Origin: Oppiella nova
Taxonomy: Eukaryota > Arthropoda > Arachnida > Sarcoptiformes > Oppiidae
Direction: 5' to 3'
NCBI GenBank assembly: GCA_905397405.1
Contig: CAJPVJ010000424.1
Coordinates: 1 to 25,615 of the forward strand
DNA length: 25,615 bases
Positions 11,434-21,260 of the stretch are shown here, piece after piece. The notes below the pieces were generated by a model. That model did not search any database and was not told where the DNA came from. It saw nothing but the letters and a program-made list of their open reading frames with translations. Positions within the stretch are counted from its first letter, which is position 1. Each line of letters begins with the position of its first letter. Made by a program: the position numbers and the translations under genes.

Positions 11434-12723
11434 ATGGCAAAGGGGAGGCGGGTGTATGTGGTGGGGGTTGGGATGACTAAGTTTGTTCGGCCAGGGGTGA
11501 ATAAACTGCTGGATTACCCGCAAATGGTGAACGAAGCCGTGACTAACGCTCTCAAGGATTCAAAACTCAAATATTCAGACATAGAGTACGCGGCCGTTGG
11601 CTATGTCTTCGGCGACTCGACCTGTGGTCAAAAGGCGTTGTATGAGATCGGGATGACTGGCATCCCTATAGTGAACGTCAATAACAACTGCTCGACCGGA
11701 TCGACGGCTCTATATTTGGCCAAAAATATGATATCCGGAGGACTGCATGAGTGCGCGCTGGCCGTCGGGTTTGAGAAGATGGAGAGGGGAGCCCTCACAT
11801 CCAAGTATAAGGATCGGGTGAATCCCATGCAGTCTCACGTGAATGTGTTTTACGACTTGTATGGCATGGAGGCGGCGCCCATCACCGCACAGATGTTTGG
11901 CGCGGCCGGCAAAGAGCATATGCAGAGGTACGGCACACGACCCGAACATTTCGCCAAAATAGCCGTCAAAAACCACAGACACTCCGTGAATAACCCGTAC
12001 TCACAGTTTCGTGAGGAGCACACACTCAAGGAGATCATGGACTCACCCAAAGTTTATGACATCCTAACCCGTTATCAATGTTGTCCCACATCTGATGGCT
12101 CGGCGGCCGCTATTCTGGCCTCAGAAGACTTTGTCCGCCGACACAATCTGACAGAACAGGCGGTGGAGATACTGTCGATGCAGATGACGACAGACAGTCC
12201 GTCGGCTTTTGAGGAGAAGTCGGCCATAAAGTTGATTGGTTTCGATATGACTAAAGCGGCCGCAGAGAAGGCTTTCGCCGAATCGGGTCTTACGCCGAAC
12301 GACATCTCTGTCATTGAACTCCACGACTGCTTCTCGACCAACGAATTGATTACTTACGAGGCGTTGGGTTTATGTCCAGTGGGCGGAGGAAAGGATTTGG
12401 TTGATAGCAATCAAAACACTTATGGCGGCAAATATGTTATTAATCCGAGCGGTTAGTCAAAGGGATTACTGGTGTTTAGTTTGTGCTAATCTGTAATGAA
12501 TGCCTGTTTAGGAGGTTTGTTGAGTAAAGGACACCCATTAGGCGCAACTGGTTTAGCTCAATGTGCGGAACTGAATTGGCAGTTGAGGGGTATGGCTGGT
12601 CCGAGACAAGTGCCCGGCGCTAAGTACGTCCTGCAGCATAACATAGGACTGGGAGGGGCTGTGGTGGTCGCCATATATACTCTTGGTTTCCCAAACACTT
12701 CGCAAATTGTTTCAAAACTTTAA
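11434..12723 (+). CDS. Peroxisomal SCP2-type 3-ketoacyl-CoA thiolase lacking the SCP2 domain
   Basis: Related to the thiolase half of SCPx (SCP2 gene), which cleaves branched-chain 3-oxoacyl-CoAs, including bile-acid/sterol side-chain intermediates, in peroxisomes. Two exons (11434–12451, 12512–12723) flank a 60-bp GT–AG intron that splits the Gly codon of NPSGG. The product is 409 aa. Visible are nucleophile Cys86 ([10 protein letters not shown]), the SCP2-thiolase motif HDCF ([11 protein letters not shown]), His347 ([14 protein letters not shown]) and the closing GLGGAVVV strand. Canonical animal SCPx (~547 aa) continues into an SCP2 lipid-transfer domain; here the frame stops right after the thiolase fold and ends in Ser-Lys-Leu, a textbook PTS1. 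The ATG at 11434 was chosen over the upstream GTG in the same frame. All catalytic motifs are intact. Confidence 0.93.
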
Positions 12724-13335
12724 TTAGGATTTGAGTTCATATTTTCATTTCTATACGAATTGGTTGAGAGATGCGGAAAACGACGCGTTTTTATATAATT
12801 TTAGATATAGTATATAAATTTAATATAATTTTATAATTCGTTATTTTTAAAAATAATTGTTACTGTATAAGCTATTCTTTGACAAAAATACTTTTGTATT
12901 TTCTTAAAAGTTTTTATTAAAAAAAGTTTTCACTTTTTATAATTGACAGCAATTTTTTGAGAGGAAATTAATTTTATAGATTATTACTTTTGGGAAATTT
13001 TTAAATTACAATACTACGGTATTTTGCAACAATCATTGAGTTTTGTCATTTAGTAAAAGTAAAATAATTTGATAACTTAAATGTTAAAGACTAACTTGAA
13101 AAATGGTTCAATATTTTAATAATTATTTTAAAAATAACTTTAAAGTGATAACAATTAATTTTATAATTTTGCATATATCGTATTAATGTTAGTTTAAAAC
13201 ATTGATATTTGTAATAACTTTCTAATAAAATGCAATTACAGTATACTGGAGGCGAATAACCTCTTAATGGATAGATTTGGTGTGAAAACAATTGTCTTAT
13301 TTCTCACTCGAGTCATAGCTTTATACAAAGTGTAT
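12724..13335. other. Gene-free AT-rich region
   Basis: 3' flank of the thiolase gene. It is very AT-rich, with no conserved coding or RNA signal. Confidence 0.5.
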
Positions 13336-13567
13336 TACAAACACTTAAATACCGGTTATTTGTGTTAAATATAATTTACTTTTGCTTTCATTGAAAACTA
13401 AAAAATACTTATGGATTTGGAAATATTGGCACAATTAATGAATTATTTTTACTTTTTAAAAAATACAAACACTTAAATACCGGTTATTTGTGTTAAATAT
13501 AATTTACTTTTGCTTTCATTGAAAACTAAAAAATACTTATGGATTTGGAAATATTGGCACAATTAAT
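13336..13567. repeat. Direct repeat, two identical 104-bp copies at 128-bp offset
   Basis: 13336–13439 and 13464–13567 are identical over 104 bp and separated by a 24-bp AT-rich spacer. Each copy contains a short ATG frame starting MDLEILAQL that diverges after the repeat. The one in copy 2 (from 13539) could be the missing 5' exon of the next gene, but its splice phase does not fit the acceptor I see. The 128-bp offset matches three other repeats in this window. Confidence 0.95.
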
Positions 13568-13749
13568 CTTAATAAAAATGAAAAATTTTTGTGATGACAT
13601 TCTGTAGCGTGTTATACAACATACTGAAGGACACCACAATAACAGAAATTAGCATTTACAGAAAGAATAGAATCGATAGTAAATCTTATTACTTGTTTTG
13701 TATCGAAATGAAAATCTAAACATTATTTTTATATGAATTGAAAACACAG

Positions 13750-14224
13750 AAAACATTTCGTGAAACATATGACAAGTTGAAGACTAATCAGAATGAGTTT
13801 GACTTCGAGAAGGCTAGACATGAAGTCTTCAAATTCGGGATTTCGGGTTTGGATCGCACGGAGAAACGCGAGGCGAAGATAGCACACGCTATAAGTCTCG
13901 GAGCAGTTGTCAGTATTTAACCACTTTTTAGTAGCACTTCATTTAGTATTTAATTAAAAATTTTATTTTACTATATAAAGCCTCCAAAAGGAAAGCCTAA
14001 AAACTATAAACTACTAATGGATGAGAGAAAGGCTATGAAAAAGAAAGTTAACGAAGAAAAGGAACAAAATAGTCAACAAATACAACACAAGACCAAAATC
14101 TATAAGTGAGTCAATCCTTCAACCCTTTTGACCACAAATTTAATCCATATTTTTGTATGGATTTAACAGACAGACGAAAAAGAAGCGAAATCCGTTACCT
14201 CACTTTCCGAAACTGATGGTCTAG
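13750..14224 (+). CDS. C1orf131-like (DUF4602) protein, 5' end unresolved
   Basis: A small basic protein. The human relative C1orf131 is a small-subunit processome component in nucleolar ribosome assembly. Three exons fit: 13750–13908, 13981–14105 and 14170–14224 (introns 72 and 64 bp, GT–AG). The family signature is FEKARHEVFKFGISGLDR, then a charged helix (EKREAKIAHAISLGA), then PPKGKPKNYKLLMDERK and a Lys/Gln-rich tail ending LPHFPKLMV. The first shown exon opens at an acceptor (CAG at 13747–13749, phase 0). The frame upstream closes at a TAA near 13717 and has no usable ATG, so at least one 5' exon is missing from this model. It converges on WDR46 with only ~150 bp between stop codons. 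Confidence 0.65.
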
Positions 14225-14329
14225 CCGTTTATATCTTTACCACAAGTTAAACAGCTATTTTTTGTTTAGGTTTCGTTGTTTAGGTTTGTCTAGTTCAGGT
14301 TTTCGTTATTTGTATCTTTTAAATTAAAA

Positions 14330-14335
14330 TTTATT
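14330..14335 (-). terminator. Candidate poly(A) signal for WDR46
   Basis: AATAAA on the reverse strand, about 40 bp past the WDR46 stop codon. It is a single hexamer in AT-rich DNA, so it could be chance. Confidence 0.35.
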
Positions 14336-14372
14336 TATGACTACAAAATATCTCATTGAATATTCAATAATA

Positions 14373-16162
14373 TTAATTAGATTTCGGCTTAAATCTGTCC
14401 AAAACATGCTTTTGTGTCGCTTTTGTATTCTTCTGTTTATTTTGTTTGTCTTTCTTTTTGTGCACTTTTTGGCTCACATTTTGTTTGATTTCTTCTCTTA
14501 TGATCGCATTCTTCAACCCTTTCTTCACTTTCGCTTTCTTCGCGCTTTTCGTCCGCTTTTTCTTTGATATCGACTGCAATTCAATGTCTTTTGGTTTCAC
14601 ATAATTGACGCTTTTCTTGTCCTCCATCTGTTTGACGAGCGATTGTCTGTCAACTGATCCCAAGATATTGGGTTCCAATGATATGAGTTCTGATGGAATC
14701 TTCTCAAGAAGTGCCTTCACTTCCATTTCCTTGCGCTGCGATGGAGTCATGTATGGATTGGCTTCGAGTGCGTCAAAGTTGGGTTCACCAGAGCCCGGAA
14801 TTATCACTGAAGTGAAGCCATTCTTGTGTCCGATTCCTAATATATCTTCAAAGTTACAGAACTCGAGGTCAGACACGGCGTGATTGAGTCGGTGTCTCAT
14901 ATAAGGCGTGTCCACTGGTTGTCGGAAGCAGTCGTTATAGATCTCCACCACATTTCCCACGGAAACGCCCACCAAATTGCGTTGACTTACGTCCAGATGC
15001 GATGGCATTGAACGCAGACTATAGCTCTGCAGACACTTATAGTTCCGGATGTCCCACACTTTCAGAGACCTATCGATGCCGGCGCTCACCATATACTGGC
15101 CCTCGCAGTCGAAGGCTATGTCACGAACAGCCGACCCGTGACAGAGCATAGACACCACCCTTTCCTTCTGATTCGGTGACCACATGTCTACCGTTCCATT
15201 GGGATGTGCGGTCGCTATGATAGCGTTATACGGGTTCTGCTTCATAGCCGTCAGTCGCGGCACTTTCATCTTCGCGGTCGACACCATCTTTCCCATCGAG
15301 ACGTCCAGCCATGAGATGTGGCCGTTGTCTGAGGCCGAGACTAAGAGGAAGTGGTAGTGAAGAAAGTCTAGTTTGTAGACGCGATACATCTTCTTAAGGC
15401 AATGGATTTGAGTGCCTTTCGAGTCGTAAATATAGACCCAATCCCTCTGCGCGACGGCAAACATAGTCGGCATATGAAGCCAATGGATGTCGTGAACCGA
15501 CTCCTGAACGTTGAACTCACACATCAACTCTTTGGTCACCCAATCCATGGCCGCCACGTGACCTCTTTGACCGCCGATCAATAGTTTGCGACCGTTTCTA
15601 AAGTAATTCACATAATATGGTCCCAATTGATCCAAATTGAGATCGAAATGCTTTGTGGCACTCGTTATGTCTACCGATTCAACGATCTCTTGTTGAGTGA
15701 TCTGATAGGTCTGCTCGTTGTCTTCGGCCTCTAAATAACCGCTCATTTCAGGCAATAAGAGCTCAGATCTGGCGGCGAATCCAATACTGTTCTGACGCTT
15801 CTTCTCCTCATTTGTCAGTCTTTTGCGAAACTTCTGGTATTTTGTGGCCGAATACTAGACATCAAAGACAGACATTAAGACAAATACAAGACATTTAAGT
15901 GATAATCAAATACTGAATTCATTTTCTTCTTGCGCTCGTATTTCTTAATCTTGTCTTTACTGACGAACCGATTGTTGGCGAACGGATCCACGGGTTGTCT
16001 CCTGTGGTCGCCATCCTTCCACTCCTTCACCACATTCTTCTTGAGTCCACTGTTTGTCACATCTGTTGTCTTATTGAAGAACTCTTTAACATCGAGTCCA
16101 TCACTGGATTTGTCGACAAAATATCTCAAGTTCTTCGAGCCCTTCTTCGCCGGTGACTCCAT
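14373..16162 (-). CDS. WDR46: WD repeat protein 46 (Utp7/BING4), small-subunit processome
   Basis: Nucleolar scaffold of the small-subunit processome (yeast Utp7), needed for 18S rRNA maturation. Exon 1 (16162–15914) and exon 2 (15854–14373) are joined across a 59-bp GT–AG intron in phase 0, giving 576 aa (human ~610). Exon 1 is Lys-rich (DPFANNRFVSKDKIKKYERK). Exon 2 opens with the conserved helix ARSELLLPEMSGYLEAED, typical of this family. A WD40 propeller follows, with blades such as AMDWVTKELMCEFNV, TVDMWSPNQ and SAGIDRSLKVWDIRNYKCLQ. After it come the family C-terminal segment (NPYMTPSQRKEMEVKALLEK) and a Lys-rich nucleolar-type tail. The start is the ATG at 16162; the frame upstream of it uses only TTG. 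Confidence 0.95.
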
Positions 16163-16576
16163 ATGTGGTGACAATGAATGCAATACTCAAATCAAATGAC
16201 AAATCAAATGATAACTCAATTTAATAGTCAATTAAATGCAATACAAAACAAACACTCATTCATTGCATGTTATAATCAATTTACAACACATTTAAATCAC
16301 ATGTGTTTCTGTTTCGAAAATAAATACTGTGACATTAATACAATTAAAACAAACCCCATAAAATAATTTTACAAACTTTCAAAATAATACAATGCACACC
16401 AATTGACCCCCAATTGTATGTCTTAACACTTACAATATTATATACGTATTTATTACAGATATTTATAACTCACTTTCGTAACGTAACTAACCGCAAAAAT
16501 CGCCACAAATGTTTTAAACTACGTTTGAAACTTAGTTAATTAGGTTACTTAGATTGGTTCACTCATTGTCTCAATA
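16163..16576. promoter_or_regulatory. Intergenic region between divergent WDR46 and PLD6-like genes
   Basis: 414 bp of AT-rich DNA between two start codons on opposite strands, presumably holding both promoters. I cannot identify specific elements. The open frame at 16178–16366 (+) looks like chance. Confidence 0.4.
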
Positions 16577-17332
16577 ATGGCAGACGTCTTGAAATGTGTT
16601 TTGTATGTCTCGTCGGTTGTTGTCATAACTGAAGTCTTATATACCATCCGGAAGTACTTCAAGAAGCGCCGATCATCTGAACGCCAATCGAGTGGAAGCG
16701 ATGGTTCTTCGAGAGCATCGATGGCTCTCTTCTTCCCGGACTACAGCCTTTGCTGTCCATTCGTCTACAGAGAGGACTACCACACAAATCCCCTGTCATT
16801 CAAAGCGCCCGAAAGGAGGTGTACTCGAGAGTTGTGTCCATTCCGTCACTTCAAAACAGATCCCAAGAAAGTCTCGCCATTGAAACAAATGGTAAAAGTG
16901 TTGAAATCGGCGCAGAAGTCAGTGGATGTGTGTCTGTGGCTCTTCACCGCCGAACTGTTGGGGCTGCAAACGGAAGTAGACGTGGCGTTCTTCTATACGC
17001 AAGCACACCACTAACTGAGCGCACTCCTGCTCTGAGGTCCGTGAGCGTATGGCCGGGAGTTTCGCCGGCCTTATCGGCAGGCTATGCGCCCACAACTGGT
17101 CAACTCAGGGATGTTTCACCACAAGTTCGCTATCGTCGACAGCTCTGTACTGATGGCCGGATCCATGAATTGGACATTAAGTGGCATTAAGAAGAGTTAC
17201 GAAAACATTTGTGTCACTTCTGAGGAGACTTTGGTCTCCGATTATGTCCAGAGATTTGACTTCTATTGGCAAACCTTCTCATCGGTTCCAACAAATACTA
17301 AACGCATACCAACTCTGAATCAATTAAACTGA
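16577..17332 (+). CDS. PLD6/Zucchini-like mitochondrial phospholipase D, interior disrupted
   Basis: The family acts on the mitochondrial outer membrane as the endonuclease that forms piRNA 5' ends, and is also described as a cardiolipin hydrolase. The N-terminal ~145 codons have a membrane anchor (VLYVSSVVVITEVLYTI) followed by Lys/Arg, a Cys/His cluster (RRCTRELCPFRHF) like the zinc-binding insert of Zucchini, and SAQKSVDVCLWLFTAELL. The C-terminal ~80 codons, in the same frame, contain the HKD catalytic motif HHKFAIVD (17117–17140) followed by GSMNWTLSG. Between about 16990 and 17080 that frame has stops (TAA at 17012–17014, then TGA codons), while family-like fragments appear in other frames (for example MAGSF…LIGRL from 17049). 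The distance from AELL to HHK (~52 codons) equals the intact family spacing. This is either sequence error or a recent pseudogene; a clean splice model was not found. Confidence 0.72.
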
Positions 17333-17450
17333 TAATCACTTCATTTATCACTCGTTTTTGTAAATAATTCTCATTATGTCCGGGATTTGATGAAAATGTG
17401 TACAAATGTATGAATCAATTCATTCCTATGATTGTAATTATGATAATAAT

Positions 17451-17456
17451 TTTATT
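17451..17456 (-). terminator. Candidate poly(A) signal for HCCS
   Basis: AATAAA on the reverse strand, about 165 bp past the HCCS stop codon. Chance occurrence is possible in this AT-rich gap. Confidence 0.3.
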
Positions 17457-17619
17457 GATAAATTTGAAAATCTATTAAATTAGTGCTAAAATTCATTTAC
17501 AAATTGTACTAAAATTCAAACTAATATTATGTGAATGAGTTTGAGTTGCAATTCAATTACAACTAAATTAATTTCTAAGTTATATCTATGGACACAATGT
17601 TCACAATACAGGCGCCCGA

Positions 17620-18515
17620 CTACTCATCAGATTTTTGAGTCCATCTCCAGAAGGCGACTCTCATTCTGTCCCAAACGTTGCCGAATGAGTCCATCGCTGG
17701 CCTCACGTCCAGTATAGCGAAGTTACCGCTGTTTGAGTCCAGTTTCTGGCCGTCGTAGTAGTCGATGACATACCGCACATCTTCACCGCACCGGTCGACC
17801 ACCCAATCGTGTCTATCAAATGGCAACTCATAGCCCATCCACGAGCGGATCCGCGCGCGCGGGGAGTAGTCTTGAGCTCTGCCGCCGAAGCGCTTCAGTT
17901 TGGGTCCATTCGGGCATTCATTCAAATGGAAAGCCATTTCCCACTTCAGGATCTCTTTCCACGCCATCTCATTGTTATAGTTATGGATTTTGATGATATC
18001 TGTCATGTCTTTGGGCGCCATTTGTTCGCCACTTTTATCGCCTTCAACAGGTTTATCCCATTTCCAGCCCTTCCTAAGCATCGCATTCCAGAACATCTGT
18101 TCCGACGGGTAGTGCCAAAAGAGGTCTTCCTCTGACTTGGGCTCTGCCTTCGGGATCGATGATCTCTGACGACCCGTTGACAATGGGAAGGGCTGACCCT
18201 CTGAAGGCTGTTGATTGGCCACAACCGGCAAGACGGGTAGTGCCAAAAGAGGTCGTCCTCTGACTTGGGCTCTGCCTTCGGGATCGAAGACCTCTGACGA
18301 CCCGTTGACAATGGGAAGGGCTGACCCTCTGATGGCTGTTGATTGGCCACAACCGGCATATAATTGTCTTGACTTATGGGACACTCGGAGGCCGTCTTTG
18401 GTTTGTTGGTTGAATGCATCGGACATTCACTGATATCCCGTCCTTTCGGTGATCTGTCCCTCACTTCCACAGACCCGAGCGGTCCGTCCACTGTCTTCGA
18501 TGCGTTTAAACCCAT
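17620..18515 (-). CDS. HCCS: Holocytochrome c-type synthase, frame broken by a 128-bp duplication
   Basis: Attaches heme to apocytochromes c and c1 in the mitochondrial intermembrane space. From the ATG at 18515 the N-terminus carries the Cys-Pro heme motifs ECPMH (Cys31) and ECPIS (Cys45), then reads into a duplicated segment (18104–18358) where the frame is lost. The body resumes in another frame: [82 protein letters not shown], ending at TAG 17622–17620. If one 128-bp unit is ignored, the gene is 255 aa (human 268) and the heme-ligand histidine falls at position 154, as in human HCCS. No intron is needed otherwise. The gene is probably intact in the animal, with the break an assembly artefact; an intron or a true lesion are alternatives. 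Confidence 0.9.
18104..18358. repeat. Tandem repeat, two 127-bp copies at 128-bp offset inside HCCS
   Basis: 18104–18230 and 18232–18358 differ at about five positions and are separated by one base. Each encodes the same HCCS segment ([11 protein letters not shown] through DLFWHYPS) in its own frame. The differences are synonymous or conservative (Pro CCT/CCA, Arg-Ser codons, Asp/Glu), as expected of two alleles of a functional gene. Confidence 0.97.
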
Positions 18516-18780
18516 TGTCTTCGCGTTAACGAATCCAATGAGTGATTGTCTTAAGTGTCAAACGATTAACACATAATTCAAACCAAAATTGATCTCAAAA
18601 TTGAAACTATTTTTGACAAAATTAACAAAAGCATGGATTCCTCTCATAACTAACGTTTGTTTTTATTGAGATATTGATGGATAAAAGGCGTAACTCTATT
18701 AGGTTTATACATTAAATTCTATGTAATAACAAAACAAAATAAGCCACTTTTGGTGCAGTAAACTATGTATTGGTAACAGT
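18516..18780. promoter_or_regulatory. Intergenic region between divergent HCCS and GTF2H4
   Basis: AT-rich spacer upstream of the HCCS start and of the first GTF2H4 copy. It probably holds both promoters. No specific elements can be named. Confidence 0.4.
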
Positions 18781-19344
18781 GTTTGTGTTCATTTGGTTTG
18801 ATTTTGTTGTCAATGTTGTTGAGTCGAAAGCAATTGACCACTGATTTGGTGGTCATTTAGGATTAAATAGACATTTAAGACATCAATTGACACCGAAATG
18901 GAGACAAGCACTGCATCCATCCAATGTGATAATCTGATCCAATACTTGTGCCAATTGGGTCGACCACTGATGGACAAGTTGTACACCAATTCGTCGACAT
19001 CTCTGGCGGTGTTCCGGGAGTTACCGGATTTGGCCAAACATTATGTGATGAGACTCTTGTTTGTTGAACAGCCCATCCCTCAGGCAGTCATCGCCTCCTG
19101 GGTTAAGCACATCAGGTCTGCCACTGACTTCACCACCACTTCTGCCACTGTCTTCACCACCACTTCTGTCCCAATGCTTATACAATGTCTTGTCTTTCAG
19201 TGAACACAACGAGTCGTCCGAAGTGTTGACCAAATTGAATGTCTGGAAGAGTCAGACACTCCCCACAGGACTTCCCGGTTGGCTATTGAACCAGTCCTTC
19301 AGAGACAGCCTTAAGACTGCACTTCTCGGCGGGTATTCTCACCA
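18781..19344 (+). repeat. 564-bp tandem duplication unit, copy 1 (5' end of GTF2H4)
   Basis: 18781–19344 aligns with 19345–19884, beginning GTTTGTGTTCATTTGGTTTG in both. It spans 5' flank, exon 1, intron 1, exon 2 and the start of intron 2 of GTF2H4. Intron 1 is 85 bp here and 61 bp in copy 2. Exon differences cluster in the first ~10 codons. Confidence 0.95.
18898..19332 (+). pseudogene. Truncated 5' copy of GTF2H4 (exons 1–2 only)
   Basis: Exon 1 (18898–19115) starts METSTASIQCDN and continues with [20 protein letters not shown]; intron 1 is 19116–19200; exon 2 (19201–19332) encodes [20 protein letters not shown] and ends LLGG at the intron 2 donor. The sequence then jumps into the 5' flank of the complete copy. 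Both exons are open and lack lesions, but nothing downstream supplies the rest of p52. It may be a partial duplication, an alternative 5' end that splices into exon 3 of the complete copy, or an allelic fragment placed in tandem by the assembler. Compared with the complete copy, residues 4, 7 and 9 differ (S/N, S/T, Q/A). Confidence 0.85.
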
Positions 19345-19461
19345 GTTTGTGTTCATTTGGTTTGATTTTGTTGTCAATGTTGTTGAGTCGAAAGCAATTG
19401 ACCACTGATTTGGTGGTCATTTAGGATTAAATAGACATTTAAGACATCAATTGACACCGAA

Positions 19462-21260
19462 ATGGAGACAAACACAGCGACCATCGCGTGTGATAATCTG
19501 ATCCAATACTTGTGCCAATTGGGTCGACCACTGATGGACAAGTTGTACACCAATTCGTCGACATCTCTGGCGGTGTTTCGGGAGTTACCGGATTTGGCCA
19601 AACATTATGTGATGAGACTCTTGTTTGTTGAACAGCCCATCCCTCAGGCAGTCATCGCCTCCTGGGTTAAGCACATCAGGTCGCACACTGTCTTCACCAC
19701 CACTTCTCTCCCAATGCTTATACAATGTCTTGCCTTTCAGTCAACACAACGAGTCCTCCGAAGTGTTGACCAAATTGAATGTCTGGAAGAGTCAGACACT
19801 CCCCACAGGACTTCCCGGTTGGCTATTGAACCAGTCCTTCAGAGACAGCCTTAAGACTGCACTTCTCGGCGGGTATTCTCACCATTTGACGAGTGTTTGT
19901 GTATCACTTGTATTGATAAGTCTTTGTATGGTTTATGTCTTAAGAGGAGAGCAGTGGTCCGTATATAGAGAGCTATCGAAAGACAAACACTCGCCAGACG
20001 TGGACTCACTGGACAGTTATGCCAACAAGAGGTGGGAATCCATTCTCCACTTTATGGTAGAACGCAGGCATAGAGAGACAGATGTGATCAGCAATGAGAC
20101 GAAGAATGTGTTACTTCACGCCAATCTGATCCGTTTGGACGACCCGAACGGCATTCCCGATATCACCGCCAATGGCTTTCAGTTCCTCCTAATGGACATC
20201 AGTTCCCAAGTCTGGCATTTTTTGCTCAAATATTTGGACACAATTCAGAGCAAAGGCCTCGATTTAGCCGAAGCTCTCATTTTTCTCTTTCAATTGAGTT
20301 TCCTTTCGTTGGGAAAAGTATTGCGAAAAGTATTTTATCATAAAAACAATGTTTTCATGAATTCTCTTCTCTTCTCCGCAAAAGGATTACTCGACGGAAG
20401 GGATGAGTGATTCAAATCTGGCATTACTTCAGAACTTAAGGGAATTTGGTTTAGTTTATCAAAGAAAAGTAATTCGCGTATATATTGAATTTGTGTTTGA
20501 ATTGTATTTTAATTGCGATTATTATCGAAAGCAGCGAAAAGACGGCAGATTTTATCCGACAAGACTTGCCATTAATCTTGTGAGTGGTCTCAAAGACACG
20601 TCGCTTCACAGCAAAAGATCTGGTTTTATAATAGTTGAGACCAACTATAGGGTCTACGCTTACACTGGTATTTGATTAGACTTTTATGAGAATTAATTGT
20701 TTTCCTAATTGTGCTGATAATCCCTAATAGACTCAACCATTCAGATCGCATTACTGGCCATTTTCACTGAAATGCAGTACCGATTCCCGAAGTTTGTGTT
20801 GGGAGTGATCACCCGAGAGAGCGTACGCCAGGCTTTCAAGTGTGGCATAACTGCCAAACAAATAGTGAACTTTTTGGTGATGCACTCACACCCACAGCTC
20901 CACAACCAGAACCCCATAATTCCGGGCACTGTTGTCGACCAGATATCCCTTTGGGAACAGGAGAGGGACCGACTTATCTATAAAGACGGTGTTCTTTACA
21001 GTCAATTCAATTCGCAGCCGGACTTTGATTTACTCAAGAAATACGCGAACGTATGCCAAGAATTATACTTTAAATTAAGACTTTATTTGAGTTTAAAAAT
21101 AGACTTTAAATATATTAATAATATATGGATTTGTATGGCGTGTGTATAGGATCTGGGTGTTCTCATTTGGAGTAATCCTCAACGACGAGTGATGGTTGTG
21201 AGCCATGGAGGGCACGATGAGGTCCGCAGATTCTGGAAAAGACATAAAAAAGATCATTAA
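19462..21260 (+). CDS. GTF2H4: TFIIH core subunit p52 (GTF2H4/Tfb2)
   Basis: Core TFIIH subunit that anchors and stimulates the XPB translocase in transcription initiation and nucleotide-excision repair. Seven exons: 19462–19679, 19741–19872, 19945–20317, 20385–20468, 20535–20667, 20731–21050 and 21150–21260. All introns are GT–AG (61, 72, 67, 66, 63 and 99 bp). The product is 456 aa (human 462). Conserved blocks in order: [151 protein letters not shown], and the C-terminal [20 protein letters not shown]. The start aligns with the family and is preceded by only ~117 bp of unique 5' flank because of the upstream duplication. The 72-bp intron 2 reads through without a stop but adds non-family residues. 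Confidence 0.96.

Noticed and set aside
13594-13678. ATG frame upstream of the C1orf131-like gene as its first exon
   Set aside because: Its only good donor (GT at 13679) is in phase 1, while the acceptor at 13749 needs phase 0. Content does not resemble the family.
16976-17036. 61-bp GT–AG intron in the PLD6-like gene
   Set aside because: The size and a CTAAC-like branch site are attractive, but removing it leaves the next segment in the wrong frame for the HKD half and shortens the spacing well below the family norm.
16750-17190. 146-codon open frame through the PLD6-like gene
   Set aside because: It is a different frame from both conserved halves and matches the family, at most, over a short stretch (AANGSRRGV).
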